This document shows positions 46,387 to 59,224 of a stretch of 64,000 bases of DNA, in pieces; the first letter of the stretch is position 1, and each line of letters opens with the position of its first letter. Position numbers and translations under genes: made by a program. The DNA comes from Notamacropus eugenii (Eukaryota; Chordata; Mammalia; Diprotodontia; Macropodidae): contig NC_092872.1 of the NCBI RefSeq assembly GCF_028372415.1, positions 280,491,206 through 280,555,205 of the forward strand. Direction: 5' to 3'. The notes below the pieces were generated by a model. That model did no database searches, had not been told where the DNA came from, and worked only from the letters and a program-made list of their open reading frames with translations.

Positions 46387-46595
46387 TCAAGATTTCTTTA
46401 ACCTGTGGTCCGTGGGTTCCTGGATTTCAGAGGATCTGTGAACTTGTATGGGAAAAAATATTTTTTTATTTCAATTGGTTTCCTTTTTAAATCTGTATGT
46501 TTTATTTTCTGCATTTAAAAAACATTATTCTGAGGAGTCCATAGTCTTCACCAGACTAAGGACCAATAGCACCAAAAAAGGTAAAGAATGACTGT
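46387..46595. mobile_element. Non-autonomous hAT-type DNA transposon (most complete copy)
   Basis: The ends are imperfect inverted repeats: 'caagatttctttaacctgtg' at the left and 'aaaaggtaaagaatgactgt' at the right. Internal phrases are 'ggatctgtgaacttgtatgg', 'tttcaattggtttccttttt' and 'aacattattctgaggagtcc'. It matches the fragments at 3092-3270 and 30120-30270. No transposase. Confidence 0.6.
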
Positions 46596-48849
46596 GCTGG
46601 CTCATCTCTAAGGCCCCTTCCAACATTCAGAGTCTAGGAAATTCCCTCCTTGCCCATTACACACCAGGAGAAAGGCCCTAGGTGGTGACCAGTCACTGAA
46701 GTCCATCCCCTGGGAGTTGCTAAGGGGTCATCTCTAAATCAGCGAATTCCCCTTGAGGTAACCTCAACCTTTGGGATCTAGTTGTCTTTGTCATCTTGAC
46801 ATGGTACCAATGGGCACGCACTATAGGGAGTTGTGCATCTCTGGCAAAGACTCACCATCTTGTAAGCTCATCAACTTCACTAAATAATTCCCTTGCTACT
46901 CTCTCCCCCTAGGTAGATATTTTCTATCCCTGGTTGTTCCATATCCCCAGTTCTGGACAGCTCTCTGTGGAACCAGAGGACTTTAGCCCTTGTCTGATTC
47001 TGGATGATTTAGCCCCATGACTTGTCTTAAAAATCCTAATCATATTCACCAGACCCAGTTTTCAAAGCTCCTCAAATTAACAGTCTGGTGACGGGTCAGA
47101 CCTCCCTTAGTTAGGTAGGATTAGAGCTTAAGCTCAGTTCCAACACTTATGTGTACACATTGAATAAACAAACAAGGTTTTCCAAAATGTCCCTAGACTC
47201 ATGCCTGTTTTGGTGCTTGGAAATGTTGGTTCCAAGCACATAAAAAAACAATTAGGTTAAAATTTTAAAATAAAGCCACTATTAATAGTTCCTCCTTCCC
47301 CCCAAATGAGTAGTTCCTCCTCCCCCTTGAAAATAAGTGGAAAGCGTTCAAGTAAGCCCCAGAAATATGACTTCTTGAAGAATACAACATTCTTGGAGAA
47401 CCTCTCCTGAGATTTCCTGGTTTACTCAATTGTAGAAAACAAACAAAAAAAATCCTCATTAACTTATCCCATCCAATTTGTCCTAATCCATCCCATGCTA
47501 GGGCAAGTAGTCAAGCTCAAAAAAATCATCACTAAAGAGTGGCTAAGAAGTATTGACACACCATATGATAAATGGATAAATCCAGCTTTTTTTTTTTCAA
47601 AAGGTACCACTAAATGACCCTAGAAAAGTTCCCTAGAAGATTTGACCCTTGGGAATTGTAAGTCATTCCTTCATCTTCTGCTAAAAAAATCAAAGTATCC
47701 CAGCTGAGCTCCCACCTTTAACTGCCAGATAGTACTGATAACCATTGTCTTGAACCCAGATCAAGAAGAAGAGCGTGAAGGTCTTGGACATACCCAGCCA
47801 AGAAATGCTAAGGAAGTAGTGGTCTCAAGTTCAAACTTTAATCCTAAATAAGGAGGTTCTGTGTAAGGAGGGGCAAATAGGATTAGGGGTCTATAGCTCC
47901 AATATGACTAGAGATTTTGGGTTAAGGGTCTATAGCTTCAGTGTGATGAGAGATGGTGGGAAGGAAAGTCAATTGGTTTGGAAGGCTTTGAGTATTGAAA
48001 GAATGCCTTAAGAAGAGTATTGTGTTGAGACAGAAGTGATAAGGAACAATCACAAGGTTCCAAGAATTGAGTTAGATGCTGGAAAACTGAGATAAAGAGA
48101 CATCAGAAAGTCCTTACAAGAGCCAGAAGTCTACAGTGGTTATGTCCTGAAATATAATGGTGGGAGAGGAAACATATATCCAAGATCATGTTGCCTCTGA
48201 GGATGCTTAACAGGATTTATTGATAAGAGATACAGTTGTAGATGTTTCTGAAAGGAAAGAGGACAAGAAGACAAGAGAAAACTCTTGGTGTAAACCATTA
48301 ATAGCTCCCTCATCTTCTCATCTGCTGTGACCTCTTTGGATCCTGCCTCAATTATTCCATATATCAGCTATCTCTAAAAGATGTTGCCATTTATATAAAG
48401 AACTCAATCTCTATGGTTGCTCCTGTAATCTGCCCTCATGTTCTACTCAGAATCTTTGGAAACCCATATTCCATTCCAAGAACTTGTCATTGTGTAGAGA
48501 ATCAATTTGCAAACCAAGTTTTCTAAGCAAAGGAAAACACACGACTAGTGTTGGCCTGGCTCCAAAGCCATCAAGACTAAAGGTCAGGATTTTACCAGCA
48601 GGAAAAATTGAGGGCAACCTTTTGATCCATCTATATCCCTTCAAAGAACTACAAAAGGATTCCAACAGCTCTAACACATTTATCATTCCTGGAAAAAAAA
48701 ATGGATTTCAATGTGCCTCCAGTTATGTTGTTTTCTTCTTGGAACTTGGTAACAGCAGGAAGTTATGTTTACTTTGGAGCCTGCTTTTGGTCTCTACATT
48801 GAATTAATCTTTTAAAATAGCTTAGAGTTATTGAGTCTTGGAGAAAGAA
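46596..48849. other. Intergenic, about 2.2 kb of mostly unique sequence
   Basis: No gene, RNA gene or repeat recognised. An open frame at 48484-48807 (107 codons) has no recognisable domain. Confidence 0.45.
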
Positions 48850-49135
48850 TCAAGCAGTCAACCAGCATTTATAAAGTACCTATTATAATCCACGTGCTGT
48901 GCTAGGCTCAAGAAATACAAAGATAAAATAATTTCTGTCCTCAAGAATCTTTTATTCTTTTGAGGGAAAATGTATCATCAATTTATGAAATCAGATAGAG
49001 AGATAGATAGATAGATACATAGATAGATATACACACATATATAGTTATGTGTGTGCATATACAGTTATATATAATATATATAGTTTTTATATGTATATGT
49101 ACATATGTTTGTATGTATGTTTTCAAAATAATTAC
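48850..49135. repeat. Old repeat head and (GATA)n/AT-rich tract
   Basis: 'caaccagcatttataaagta' and 'cgtgctgtgctaggctcaag' at 48855-48980 belong to the same old series as 35715 and 56575. GATA/TATA units run at about 48995-49130. Confidence 0.6.
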
Positions 49136-50585
49136 AAAGTAGCTTGGGATCATGCTGCCAGGGGATGGGGAGAGGGGTCATTAGTTGGTGTCAGAAGATG
49201 GGGTATCAAGAATGGTTTCATGTAGAAGGTAAAGCTCCATTCCTAGAGATTATCCCATCTGAAATCCTTATTTTACATAGGAGGACAATGAAGCCCAGAC
49301 AGGGAAGGTCTGACCTAGTCAGGGAGTGACAGAATTGAAACTGTACCCCAAATCTTCCTATTCTCAATCCAGAGCTCTTTCCATCAACCTACATAGTACC
49401 CTTGCTAGAGAATTCTGTTGTCACCAATTGTTCCATGGAAGTAGCCTGTCTGCTCAAACTGACCATAAGTTTCTAATGAGCAGGACCTGTTCCTCCTACT
49501 ACCTTCCCCCCAGAACTGAGAACAAGGGTAGGCACATAACAGGTGATGCTCAGGAAATATTTGGGTCAGGACTTGGCAATTTGGGATGTGGAAGGTGAAG
49601 AGGACAGAAGAACCTAAGCTTGCTCAGAGGTTCTGATCTGAGGGGTCTAGAAGACCATGGTATCCTCAACAGAAACAGATCACGTCCACTCTACAAAGCC
49701 CTATCTGTTCTTCAAAGTCAAATTCAGTTTCCTTCTACCATGAAGAACCTGACACTTCAAGGGAGCAGTCACCCTCTGGGCACCTTCAAATCCTAGTAAT
49801 AGTTCAAGTGCCCCAAAGGAGGTGATACACAAAAGGATCACTGATGACAGGGCAGAGGTCAGAAATCAGAGGTCAAGGAGGGTTGAAGAAGTGGGAGCCA
49901 TCAGGGAAGACAACATTTTCTAGGAATTTATCTGTGAAAGGGAGGAGGGATAGAAAATGATAGATTGAGGGGATGATGGGATCACATGAATTTTTTCAAA
50001 AATGGGATTTGGACATCTGAATAGGCAACAGTGAAGAAGCCAGTGGATACACAGAGATTGATGATTAGAGGAGGAATGATTGAAGAGGGAAGCAGAGGTC
50101 TCCCAGGTTGTGGCAAGGGATCAAGGGCCAATGTGGGTTGGTTGACATTGGCAAGAAAAGAGCCATTTTCTCCAATACTCAAGCAATGGAGCAGAGAATT
50201 GAAGGGAAGGAGAGATGTTTATTGGAAACAGTTGCTGTGGAGAGTTTGGGAGAATCCATCAGGAATGATTTTAAAGACTAGCCTGTCATAGTAAGGGCCC
50301 AGGTGACCTGTAGCAAGCATGGTATGTGGCTCTCTTCAGTGATGTGAAGTCAGATGGCTGAGGTCCTGCAGGACTGAGGGTTGGATAAGGACAAATGGGT
50401 GTCAGACAAAGGTGCTGAAGGAGTCAAGAATTAAAGAATTAACCATAGGGTCAAGATTTTGAAGGAAGAAAATTAGGTCAGAGCAGGGTAATGCCCTGGG
50501 TAAATAAGGAGCTACTGAGTGACAGAAGACTTTGGCAAGGATGGATAGTCAACTTAGAAGGAATAAAGCACAGGAATAGAGAGAT
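49136..50585. other. Intergenic, old repeat debris
   Basis: An MIR-related piece lies at 49240-49400. The stretch from about 49860 to 50580 reads like an old repeat that resumes after 51396, so the L1 piece between was inserted into it. Confidence 0.4.
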
Positions 50586-51406
50586 AGGTCATGATTTTCT
50601 TCAGCATTTTGGGGGTTTCCTTTAGGGAGCTGTTGACTCATTTTTCATGATTTTCTTGCATTACTCTCATTTCTCTTCCCAATTTTTCCTCTACTTCTCT
50701 TACTTAATTTTCAAAATCCTTTTTGAGCTCTTCCATGGCGTGAGACCAATTCATATCTTTCTTAGAAGCTTTGGATGGAGGAGCTTTGGTTTTGTTGTCT
50801 TCTTCTGGCTATTTGTTTTAATCTTCCTTGTCACCAATGATGTAAGAAAATACCTCTTCACTGAAAAAGTAAGAATCTATATAGTCTGTTTCTTTTTCCC
50901 ATTTTCTCATTTTCCCCGTCAATTACTTGACTTTTGAGCTTTGTTAAGTTGAGGGCTCTAGAAGCAGCCTCAGCTTTAGCAGTGGTTGCAGCCACCCTGG
51001 GGCTGGGGTCGGACCATGCTTCCCTCACAGGTAAGTGAGAGACCCTTCCCGCTGACCTTTGAGGATGTCTTTAGCATTTGTGGGTTGAGAAGTCTGGAAT
51101 CCACAGCAGCTGCCAGCGATTCAGTCCCCCAAGGCCTGCTCCAGTTCAGTACCACTGGCATGTCCAATCCCAAACTGTGCTCCATTCCCAGCTTGGTGCA
51201 ATAGACCCTTTCTGTCAACCTTCCAGATTGTCTTGGGCTGGAAATTTGCTTCAGTCTGTCATTTTGTGGCTTCTGCTGCTCTAGAATTTATTTAGAGTCA
51301 TTTTTTACAGATTGTTTTTGAGGAGCTTGAGGAGTTTGGAGAAGAGAGCCCCAGCAGGTCTCTACATCTAGTCCACCATCTTGGCTCCCCTTAGAAGGTT
51401 ATGATT
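50586..51406 (-). mobile_element. 5'-end fragment of L1/HAL1 (5' UTR and start of ORF1) without poly-A
   Basis: The strand-reversed sequence matches 24250-25337: 'cttgcattactctcatttct', 'ttcaaaatcctttttgagct' and the 5' end 'ccaccatcttggctcc' (51374-51389). Direct repeats AGGTCATGATT (50586-50596) and AGGTTATGATT (51396-51406), 10 of 11 identical, flank it. It keeps the 5' end and lacks ORF2, 3' UTR and poly-A, the opposite of normal L1 truncation. Confidence 0.68.
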
Positions 51407-52439
51407 AAAGGAAAGGATTTCATGGTTTTGGATCATGGAGGTAGAAGAGTTATGGGTGATGATCAGCTCAAGAATGTGACCATCCCTATCGGTGGTTAAG
51501 GAGGTTGAAGAGGCAGATCATAAGGATTGAGGAATTTCATGAATTTGCCTATTCATAGGGAATATACCTATTCAATAGGTATATTGAAACCCCAAGTATA
51601 ATGGCAGGGCTTGGTGGAAAGGAAAAAACCTGTGAGCAAGGATCTGAGCTCCCTGAGAAGAATATGGAAGAAGGTAGGTGGCTGCCCCAGGATTGGCAAG
51701 GAGGCTCTACCCAGAGAAGAAAGGTGAAAGAGCCTCGGGAATGAGGCGGCCCCACCATGGGTGTGCTTCAGCGGCTCACCCACCTTCTCTTCCCACAATC
51801 AGAGCTGTCATTTTGACTTGCTAGTTCCCTGTGGATGTGCAGTCAGATTGCATAACTGTGATGTCCCATTAGTGACGCCCACGGAGGGAATGATGTCAGG
51901 GCATAGGAGAAGCAAGTTCTGTGTCTCCTTGACAAAGATAAGCCAAGAAGGACAAATGTCTCCTTTCTGGGGCCAAATGCTGGGAGGATTCGGGCTGGAA
52001 GGAGTGGTTCCACAGAAAAAGTAGGCAGGAATCTTGAAGATATGAGTTTGTCTTGCCCACGAGACTGATGACTACCTGTATGATTCCTCTCTGAGTCTGT
52101 GTCCTCATGTGAGGATGAGGGTGGCATGAGAAAGGAAGCCAAGGGGCCTCTTGGGTCCCCCACCCCCAGCTCTAAGGTATTTGATTGGAGAAGTTTCAAG
52201 TTTTTGCTGGGTCTGCTCCTTTTTTGTTGTGTGGATTATTGAGACAATCAGGAGTTCTGTTCCTAAGTCAGAAACAGAAGGCATGTAAGAGATTCTGTCC
52301 AAGACATTCATTATGCAGAGGAGGAAAAGCAGACCCAGGTTTCCTTAACCCAGATCATAAGGGAAGCAAGCAGGAAAGCTGCGGTTTAAACCCAGGCCTC
52401 TTGGCTGCAGCTCCAGTTTTCTCCTCCCCCACCTCATAC
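51407..52439. other. Intergenic, old repeat debris
   Basis: The first 350 bp continue the old repeat of 49860-50580. No gene in the rest. Confidence 0.4.
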
Positions 52440-52616
52440 AAATGTTCCCTGGTCCATTCCCCTCTTTTGCCATAGACAAGTCACTTTAAGTCACTAAGCC
52501 TTGATTTCTTCACCTGTAAAGTGACAACAACAATAGCACCTATCTCCTAGGGCTGTGATGAGGATCAAATGAGATAATATAAAGCACTTTATAAACTTTA
52601 AAGGACTTTATAAATG
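52440..52616 (+). repeat. MIR, split by an L1
   Basis: 'tcttcacctgtaaagtgaca', 'agggctgtgatgaggatcaa' and 'aagcactttataaactttaa'. Its last bases resume after the L1 at 53378. Confidence 0.65.
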
Positions 52617-53392
52617 TTAGCTGATATTTCTTTTTTTATTTATTTTCAGTGTTCTACAATCACTTCCACATATCTCAGATTTTTTCCCTCCCTCCCCCTC
52701 CTTCCCCCCTACCTACTCATTCCCTCCCCAAGACGGCATACAATTTTACGTAGGTTCTACACATACACTCCTATTAAATACATTTTCACCATAGTCATGT
52801 TGTATAGAAGAATTAAAATGAATGAGAGAAATCATGTAACAAACCAAAACATAATACAAAAGAAAATCATCTGCTACATTCTGCAATTGAATTCCATAGT
52901 TCTTTCTCTGTATGTGGAAGGCATTTTGCCTCAAGAGTCCTTTGGGAATTTTTTAAGTCCGTACATTGCAATGAAGTTCTAAGTCTACCAGAAAAAATCC
53001 TCGCACACTGTGGTTGTTGCTGTGTACAGAGTTCTCCTGGTTCTGTTCCTTTTGCTCAGCATCAGATCATATAAGTCTTTCCAGGCCTCTCTGAAGTCTT
53101 CCTGTTCATCATTTCTTATAGCACAGTAGTACTCCATTACATTCATATACCATAATTTATTCAGCCATTCCCCAACTGATGGGCATTCCTTTAATTTCCA
53201 GTTTTGGCCACCACAATGAGTGCTGCTGTAAATATTGTTGTACATGTGAGACCTTTTCCCATTTTTATGATCTTTTGGGGATACAGTCCTAGAAGCCAGT
53301 TCAAAGGGTATGCACATTTTTGTAGCCCTTTGGGCATATTTCCAAATTGCTCTCCAGAATGGTTGGATCAGCTCACATTAGCTGTTATTTCT
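52617..53392 (-). mobile_element. 5'-truncated L1 inserted in a MIR, with 15-bp target-site duplication
   Basis: It has a T-rich tail at 52630-52650, the 3' UTR, then the ORF2 C-terminus (CPSVGEWLNKLWYMNVMEYY, CAIRNDEQEDFREAWKDLYD, LMLSKRNRTRRTLYTATTTV), the same subfamily as the 16.9-kb L1. TTAGCTGATATTTCT (52617-52631) and TTAGCTGTTATTTCT (53378-53392) flank it. Confidence 0.87.
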
Positions 53393-53419
53393 GTTAGGAA
53401 ATATTTCAATTCATTTCAA

Positions 53420-53565
53420 CTAGGCAGTGTTGTAAATAAGGTAATGAAGCTGGAGTCAGGAAGATCTGAGTTCAAATCCAGCCTCAGATACTTACTAGCT
53501 GTGTGACTCTAGGAAAGTCACCTAACCTCTGTCTGCCTTAGTTCTTTATCTGTAAAATAGGGGTT
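53420..53565 (+). repeat. tRNA-derived SINE/MIR
   Basis: 'gagttcaaatccagcctcag', 'ctagctgtgtgactctagga' and 'cttagttctttatctgtaaa'. Confidence 0.65.
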
Positions 53566-53579
53566 TGTTGTGTTCATCT

Positions 53580-53800
53580 TCCATTTTTTAAGAGGACCAT
53601 GACATCAGAGAAATGAGGACATGACTTACACTTGACTTTGTTTTGAGTAAGTGAGGGCTGTGCAAGGTGACCAGTCTCACTTTCTCCTCCTGTACCATCT
53701 GGATCTAGTGGCCAGATTTTCATCAGGATGACTGGAGATGGCCCAGGACGCAATGGGAGACCTTGGACTTTTAGGCTAAGGCCTTTTTAGGTACTCACTT
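53580..53800 (-). repeat. Marsupial SINE 3' region
   Basis: 'catcaggatgactggagatg' and 'gcccaggacgcaatgggaga' are the reverse of the tail seen in the SINE at 9511-9670, preceded by 'agaggaccatgacatcagag' and 'gggctgtgcaaggtgaccag'. It shares a block with 63590-63640. Confidence 0.55.
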
Positions 53801-55067
53801 AGAGTGAGATAATGCCCATTAAGTGAATAGGCCTCTTTAAAAAGTAATCAGGGGATGGCCCCTTTAAACAGAAAATAAGTAAATACACAAATAAACAAAC
53901 AGATAAATCAAGCTGGTAGGGCCAGGAGCCTCTGGAGGATCATCATGATGCCTACCTCACAGTGTGAGGATTCAATGAGATGTTGGTAGAAAAGTGCTTA
54001 GCACAGTGCCTGATATATAGTAAGTGCTAAGGATCCTTGGAGATGATTTTGAGCCCCCAGTACCTGAAAAAGGCCTGATACCTGAATGGACCCATCAGGA
54101 GAAAGTCATTTTGGCCCCCTCTGAGCTTTATCTACCATAATGTTTCATGCGCTCTGTCGTAAGAGGGAGGCTTTTCTTTTCTCTTTGAATGAACCCAAAA
54201 TGTCCCTTTCTGTGTCAGCAATGATAACCAGGCACATCCTTCTGTTGTGTTTGTCCAGGGCAGGACACCTTGAACCAGACACTATTTTGAATATTGGGAC
54301 TTTTTGTATCTTGGTATTTTATGGACAGATATTATGTTAGGTGAGTTGTATTATATTATGTCATGTTACTGATAGAAGAAACGCAGGCATCCTGGAACTA
54401 TAATTTCAGTTTATGTTTTGACACATCTTGTATTTACAATATATCCTATTAAGAAATTTCCTTTCTTATAGTATGGTTAACCCATATGGAGACTATAATT
54501 TTGGCTGACACAGGCATCCTGAGCCAGGAAAGGAGGGAGTTAGGGGTGAGAGGGAATTGCAGTGAAGATATAAGGTCCCTTTTGTCTTTTCTTCCTTGGA
54601 TTCATTTCCACAATGAATTGCCATGCATGTCTCCAGATGCACAACCTACCAGCTTTGAGAGGAATACACATGTACGTGCATCCAAATTCTATCTGTCTTT
54701 CTTAAAATGAACTATGTAATAGTTAACAATACTACACAAATGTTAGCTGTTACAACTTCTACTCACTACTGTTGCTGCTACTGCTGCTGTTTTTGCAGCT
54801 ACTACTACCTCCCAGGGTTGTTATGAGGATTAAATACGGAAATATTTACAAAGCACTTTACAACCCTAAAGCGCTATATAAATTCTGTCTATTATTAACT
54901 TGATAAAAATAATCCAATAAAATTATTCATTCTAGCTAAAATGAATTCAGTAACTCTGGTGAGCTGTCTTATATTTTGTAATATAAAATGAGAAATGGAG
55001 GTGATGTCTAAGGGTACCAGGAAGTAAAAATCTTCGGGCACCAGCCTCGAAGAATCTAAAAGCAAAA
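53801..55067. other. Intergenic with small MIR pieces
   Basis: MIR 3' pieces lie at about 53930-54035 and 54760-54890 ('cccagggttgttatgaggat'), next to a (CTG)-rich run at about 54770-54800. No gene. Confidence 0.5.
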
Positions 55068-55440
55068 GGGCTGGATTTGGAGTAACTGAACACCAGTTCA
55101 AAGCTCACCTCAGTCACCCATTATCTAGATGGCCTTGAGCAAATCACTCCTACCCTCTCAGCCTCAGTTTGCTCATCTGTGAAATGAAGCAGTTGGACCA
55201 GATGACTTCTGAGGTCCCTTAGAACACTGGAAGATGTAGAGTCAAGTCATGCCTCAGAGATATAGGAGTTATGTGACTTTGGGGAAATCATCAGCCTTCT
55301 CAGAACCTCAATTTTCTCATTCATGACTATAAAATGGGGATAATAAGGGCTCCTAAAATGAGCTGGAGAAGGAAATGGCCAACCACTCCAGTATCTTTCC
55401 CAAGAAGATCCCAAATGGCGTGATGATCCAAACACAATCA
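55068..55440 (+). repeat. MIR followed by a second SINE
   Basis: A MIR lies at 55068-55230 ('cagcctcagtttgctcatct'). A SINE with 'ctccagtatctttcccaaga' and 'agatcccaaatggcgtgatg' lies at 55231-55440. Confidence 0.6.
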
Positions 55441-56574
55441 TAATATCATCAATATCTTCATTTAATTCATGGATTCTTCACTTGGCATCATTTCACCCTT
55501 CTCCTTTCACATTTTGAGGAAACACTGGACTCCTCAGAATCATTTTTAAATGCAAAAGAAAATTTATATATACATAAGATTCCAAAGGAAACCCATTACA
55601 TTAAAAAATTTATTGAATATTTTTAAAAGTGCACGCACATAAATTTACTTTGCTGTATCTGGTTAAACTGATCCTCTGGCCTTTTGATTTCTGGTTGTCT
55701 AAATTAAGAAAAGGTCCCAGAAAGAGGGAATTACTCCATGGTCCTTGTCTCTTTCCCATTAGACCAGAAATCCTTCTGTTGATGCAGCATGTGAAGCCTT
55801 ATCCTATTTTTTTCATACTTTCACACTTGAGCCAAAGACAAAAAATACTAGCTTTCCCCAAATATCTCCCAAGAATCCCAAACATGACCTTCTGCAGACA
55901 GCCTTGCTGACTACTTTTATACAATGTCAGTTCCTATGCATGGCCGGGGCTTACCAGAAAAGCTGTGAAAGTCACCAGTTGAGCCAAATCACATCAAGAG
56001 CTAGCAACTTCTTTCCTGGAACTCCATATGTGTCCTTCTGACCTCTGGTTATAAAATTTAACTCCTGGGAAGGTGGGCGGAGGAAGAAAGAAGTGGACAT
56101 ATGGAGGAGAGTGAGTTAGGGCCAAAGACAACGTGTTTAGAAACAGTAGATCTGGCCTGGGATGCTTTGGTCTTTGTCAGTTATGTGCCAGGTTCCAGGT
56201 TCTCCTGTGAAATACAGGGATTCAATGAAGCTGTTTCCCTCTCTCTTTTTCCAAACATCCTTCATCTGTCAGAGCCTCTGTCTGACAGAACACTCTGCTC
56301 TTTGGTCTGCCTAAGGTCAGGATGCTTTGTAGCTGACCCTTTATGATCTCGGGGACCTACAGAGAAGAAGAGAGCACAAATCTAAAAGAGGTCTCTGTGG
56401 AGCTTGTTTTCCAGGAACAAATCCAGATTGGACACACCCAACATAGGACTCATCCTCTGGCCCAACACCGCCTTCCCCCTCCCCCTCCTCCAGGCTTCCC
56501 TGCTGCTATTGAACATGTTGACCATTGGCCCACACACACAGACTGGAAACCCCAGTGTCATCTTTGATTCTTGG
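55441..56574. other. Intergenic, nothing recognised
   Basis: Unique-looking sequence with short open frames only. Confidence 0.4.
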
Positions 56575-57850
56575 CTGAATTCAGCAAGCATTTATTAATC
56601 ACCCACTGGGGGTCCAGCCCTGTGGTGAGGACAAAGGATTCAAAGACAAGAAAAGAATGATTCCTTACTTCAAGTCCCTTACATTTGGTCAGGGTGCAAA
56701 ACATGCCCCAGAAAAGAAAATTCAAGGTCATTTGAGGAGGATGAGAACATTAGCAGATGGAGGAGAGAGACAGAGGGGGAAGCCTTCTCATAGAAGGTGA
56801 CACTGAGCTGAGAAGGGATGGGAGGATTCAGAGACATTGATGTGGAAGGAGGAGTGCAGTCTGGGAAAGGGGAATGATTTCTCCATAAATCAGCCAGCAT
56901 TTCTGAAGCATATCCTAGGGGTAGGCCCCTATGCTTAGGGATGGGGGTACAAAGAGACAAAACTTTTCTAATCTCAGGGAGCTTAAACCCTAGTGGGAAA
57001 AACAACATGTACACATGTGAAAATATGTAGAAGAAATAAACACAGAATACACATAATGTGATACAAGGTGGTTCAATTCAAGGGAGTTGGTGGAGACTGA
57101 CTGACATTCAGGGTCTCAGGAAAGTTTTGAGGGGAAGGTCATGCTTGAAGTAAATGAAGGGAGGATGAGGAGAGACAGCGTTCCAGGACAGCTGGTGCAA
57201 AGATGAGAGGTGACCGTGGAAGGGTCTGGCAGAGAGAAGACCACTTGGGCCAGGGATGAAGCTAACAAGACAGGCTGGGGCAGGTCATGGATGACTTAGA
57301 GGTCAGACAGAGGAGCTGACATTTTATCTTAGAACCAAAGGGAAGCCACTGGAAATGCCCTTCTGATCTTGGAGAGGAGCAATCAGTCCCCAGAGTCCTA
57401 GGAAGGGAAGAATGGGAAATAAGACCGGAAGGATTGGTATTCTATCCTAGAGGCAAAGGGAACCTCTGACATTTAGGGAGTATGAGATGGGGAAGAGGAA
57501 AGGATGGGCTTGAGTTCAAGGGGGTGAACCCAGGTGACCAGAAGAATGGCAGAAAGAAATGGGGGAAATTGGAGGAGTGGGATTAAAGGAGAACATGATA
57601 AATTCCATGTGGGACCTGTTGAGTTTGAGATGCTGAGGAGACATTTAGGGGAAGATGTCTAATGAGTCATGAGGGACAGATGAGGGTTGGATCTATAGCA
57701 CTGAGACTAAATGCGTGGCTGAGGAACAGAGGAGTTCAGTAGCCCCATGTTGCTCTGAGCATAAGATATGAGGCTGAGGCCCCAGGAAACCATGGGATGC
57801 TTTTGAGCAAGGCATTGATGTGGTCAGCCCTGTGTGTTTGGAACACTATC
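56575..57850 (+). repeat. Old mammalian interspersed repeat, long copy or two copies (family not assigned)
   Basis: 'cagcaagcatttattaatca', 'caagtcccttacatttggtc', then at 56890 a second head 'cagccagcatttctgaagca', 'tctcagggagcttaaaccct', 'gcgttccaggacagctggtg', 'agccactggaaatgcccttc' and 'attgatgtggtcagccctgt'. Confidence 0.5.
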
Positions 57851-58436
57851 TTGGCTCTTCAGCTTGGCATTTAATGTCCTTCATAATCTGGCTCCAGAAT
57901 AGAGGGAGAGAGGAGAGCAGAGTTCAAGAGACTTCGAGTCGCCCACACTTCGGGAGCGAGAGACAGATGAAGTCTGTAAGTAAGAAGTAATGGTCAGCCA
58001 GGAGGGGCAGAGTCAGTGGACAGCAATGTCACTGAAGCCAACAAGGGTGGACAAGGATCTGGAGGAAGGATTCGTAGAGAGTTACAAAGGCTATGGGGAA
58101 GTGAAGGCAGATACCTGGAAAACAGCCAGGGGATTCAGCAGGTAGGAGGTCAGTCAATATGCATTTCTTAAAAGCACCTACTATGTGCCAAGCCCTGTGC
58201 TGAGTGCTAGGAAGACAAAGAAAGCAGAAGACAATCCCCATCTGGTGGGGTAGGGGACACTCAGTCAGTCATTCTCTGCGCTCCCTCATCCTTCTTTCAT
58301 TCCATGGGACCCTCTTCCCCTCATTATTGCCTAGTCAAAGGAGTCTACCAGCTGTTTCCCAAATTCAGCATTCTATCTTCCATCCCTGGATATTCACATG
58401 CCCTCACCTCCCTGTCTCAGAATCCTTGACTTACAG
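57851..58436. other. Intergenic with a repeat head
   Basis: Another copy of the old repeat head lies at 58155-58240 ('cacctactatgtgccaagcc'). No gene. Confidence 0.45.
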
Positions 58437-58640
58437 TTAGGGGGCACCATGGATGGAGCATGAGCTTTAGACCCAGGAAGACCTGAGTTCAATTCCTGCC
58501 CCTAGACAGCTACTAGCTTTGAGGTCCTCAGCAAGAAGCTCTCCCAGCCTCAGTTTCTCCTTCTGTGAAATGGAAATAGTAACTCCCCTACTACCTATGG
58601 TTGTTGTGAGAATTGAATGGAATTAAACATATGTTCAGCT
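58437..58640 (+). repeat. tRNA-derived SINE/MIR
   Basis: 'gacctgagttcaattcctgc', 'cagcctcagtttctccttct' and 'tggttgttgtgagaattgaa'. Confidence 0.65.
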
Positions 58641-59224
58641 TCCATTAACCTCCCAACCTCAGATGCAGCCTGCTCTGAGCAACTGCCCTCCATGCTCCAG
58701 GCTGTTAGTTTCCAGACCTCATCAAATGACGAGTGGCCCCATCTGCTGGAGGCATCCCTGCCAGCAGGCTCCTCAACGTCAGATACATCTTATTCCTGTC
58801 AGTGAAGCCATAGTGTGGCCAGTCCCAGGCCTTACACAATCTAAGACCCTAAGAGATGCTTGCTAAGATGACATGAGGGGATAAATCACTTAAGACACAG
58901 ACAGTCAGAGGTCAGCTGCTGTCTGTGGGAAGCCAGCCAGCTTTGGGGAAGCCAGGAGACAGATGACAGGTCTGCGCAGGGCTACGCACCCTGGGGTGGG
59001 AATCCTGAGACCTTGGCTCTTACGCCAACCACACAGATGAAGTAGACAACTTCCTGGACCTCCCAGAGTCTCAGCTTCCATATCTGGAAAATGGGAGTGA
59101 TAACACTCACCCTGTACACCTCCCAAGATGTTGTGAGAAAGTAGCATCACCAACCTTAAGCAAATAGAGAAGTACAAAGAGTTATTTTAATGACATCTCA
59201 TCTCTTCAGTTAACCCTGTGAATC
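58641..59224. other. Intergenic, nothing recognised
   Basis: A MIR-like stretch lies at about 59030-59190. No gene. Confidence 0.4.
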
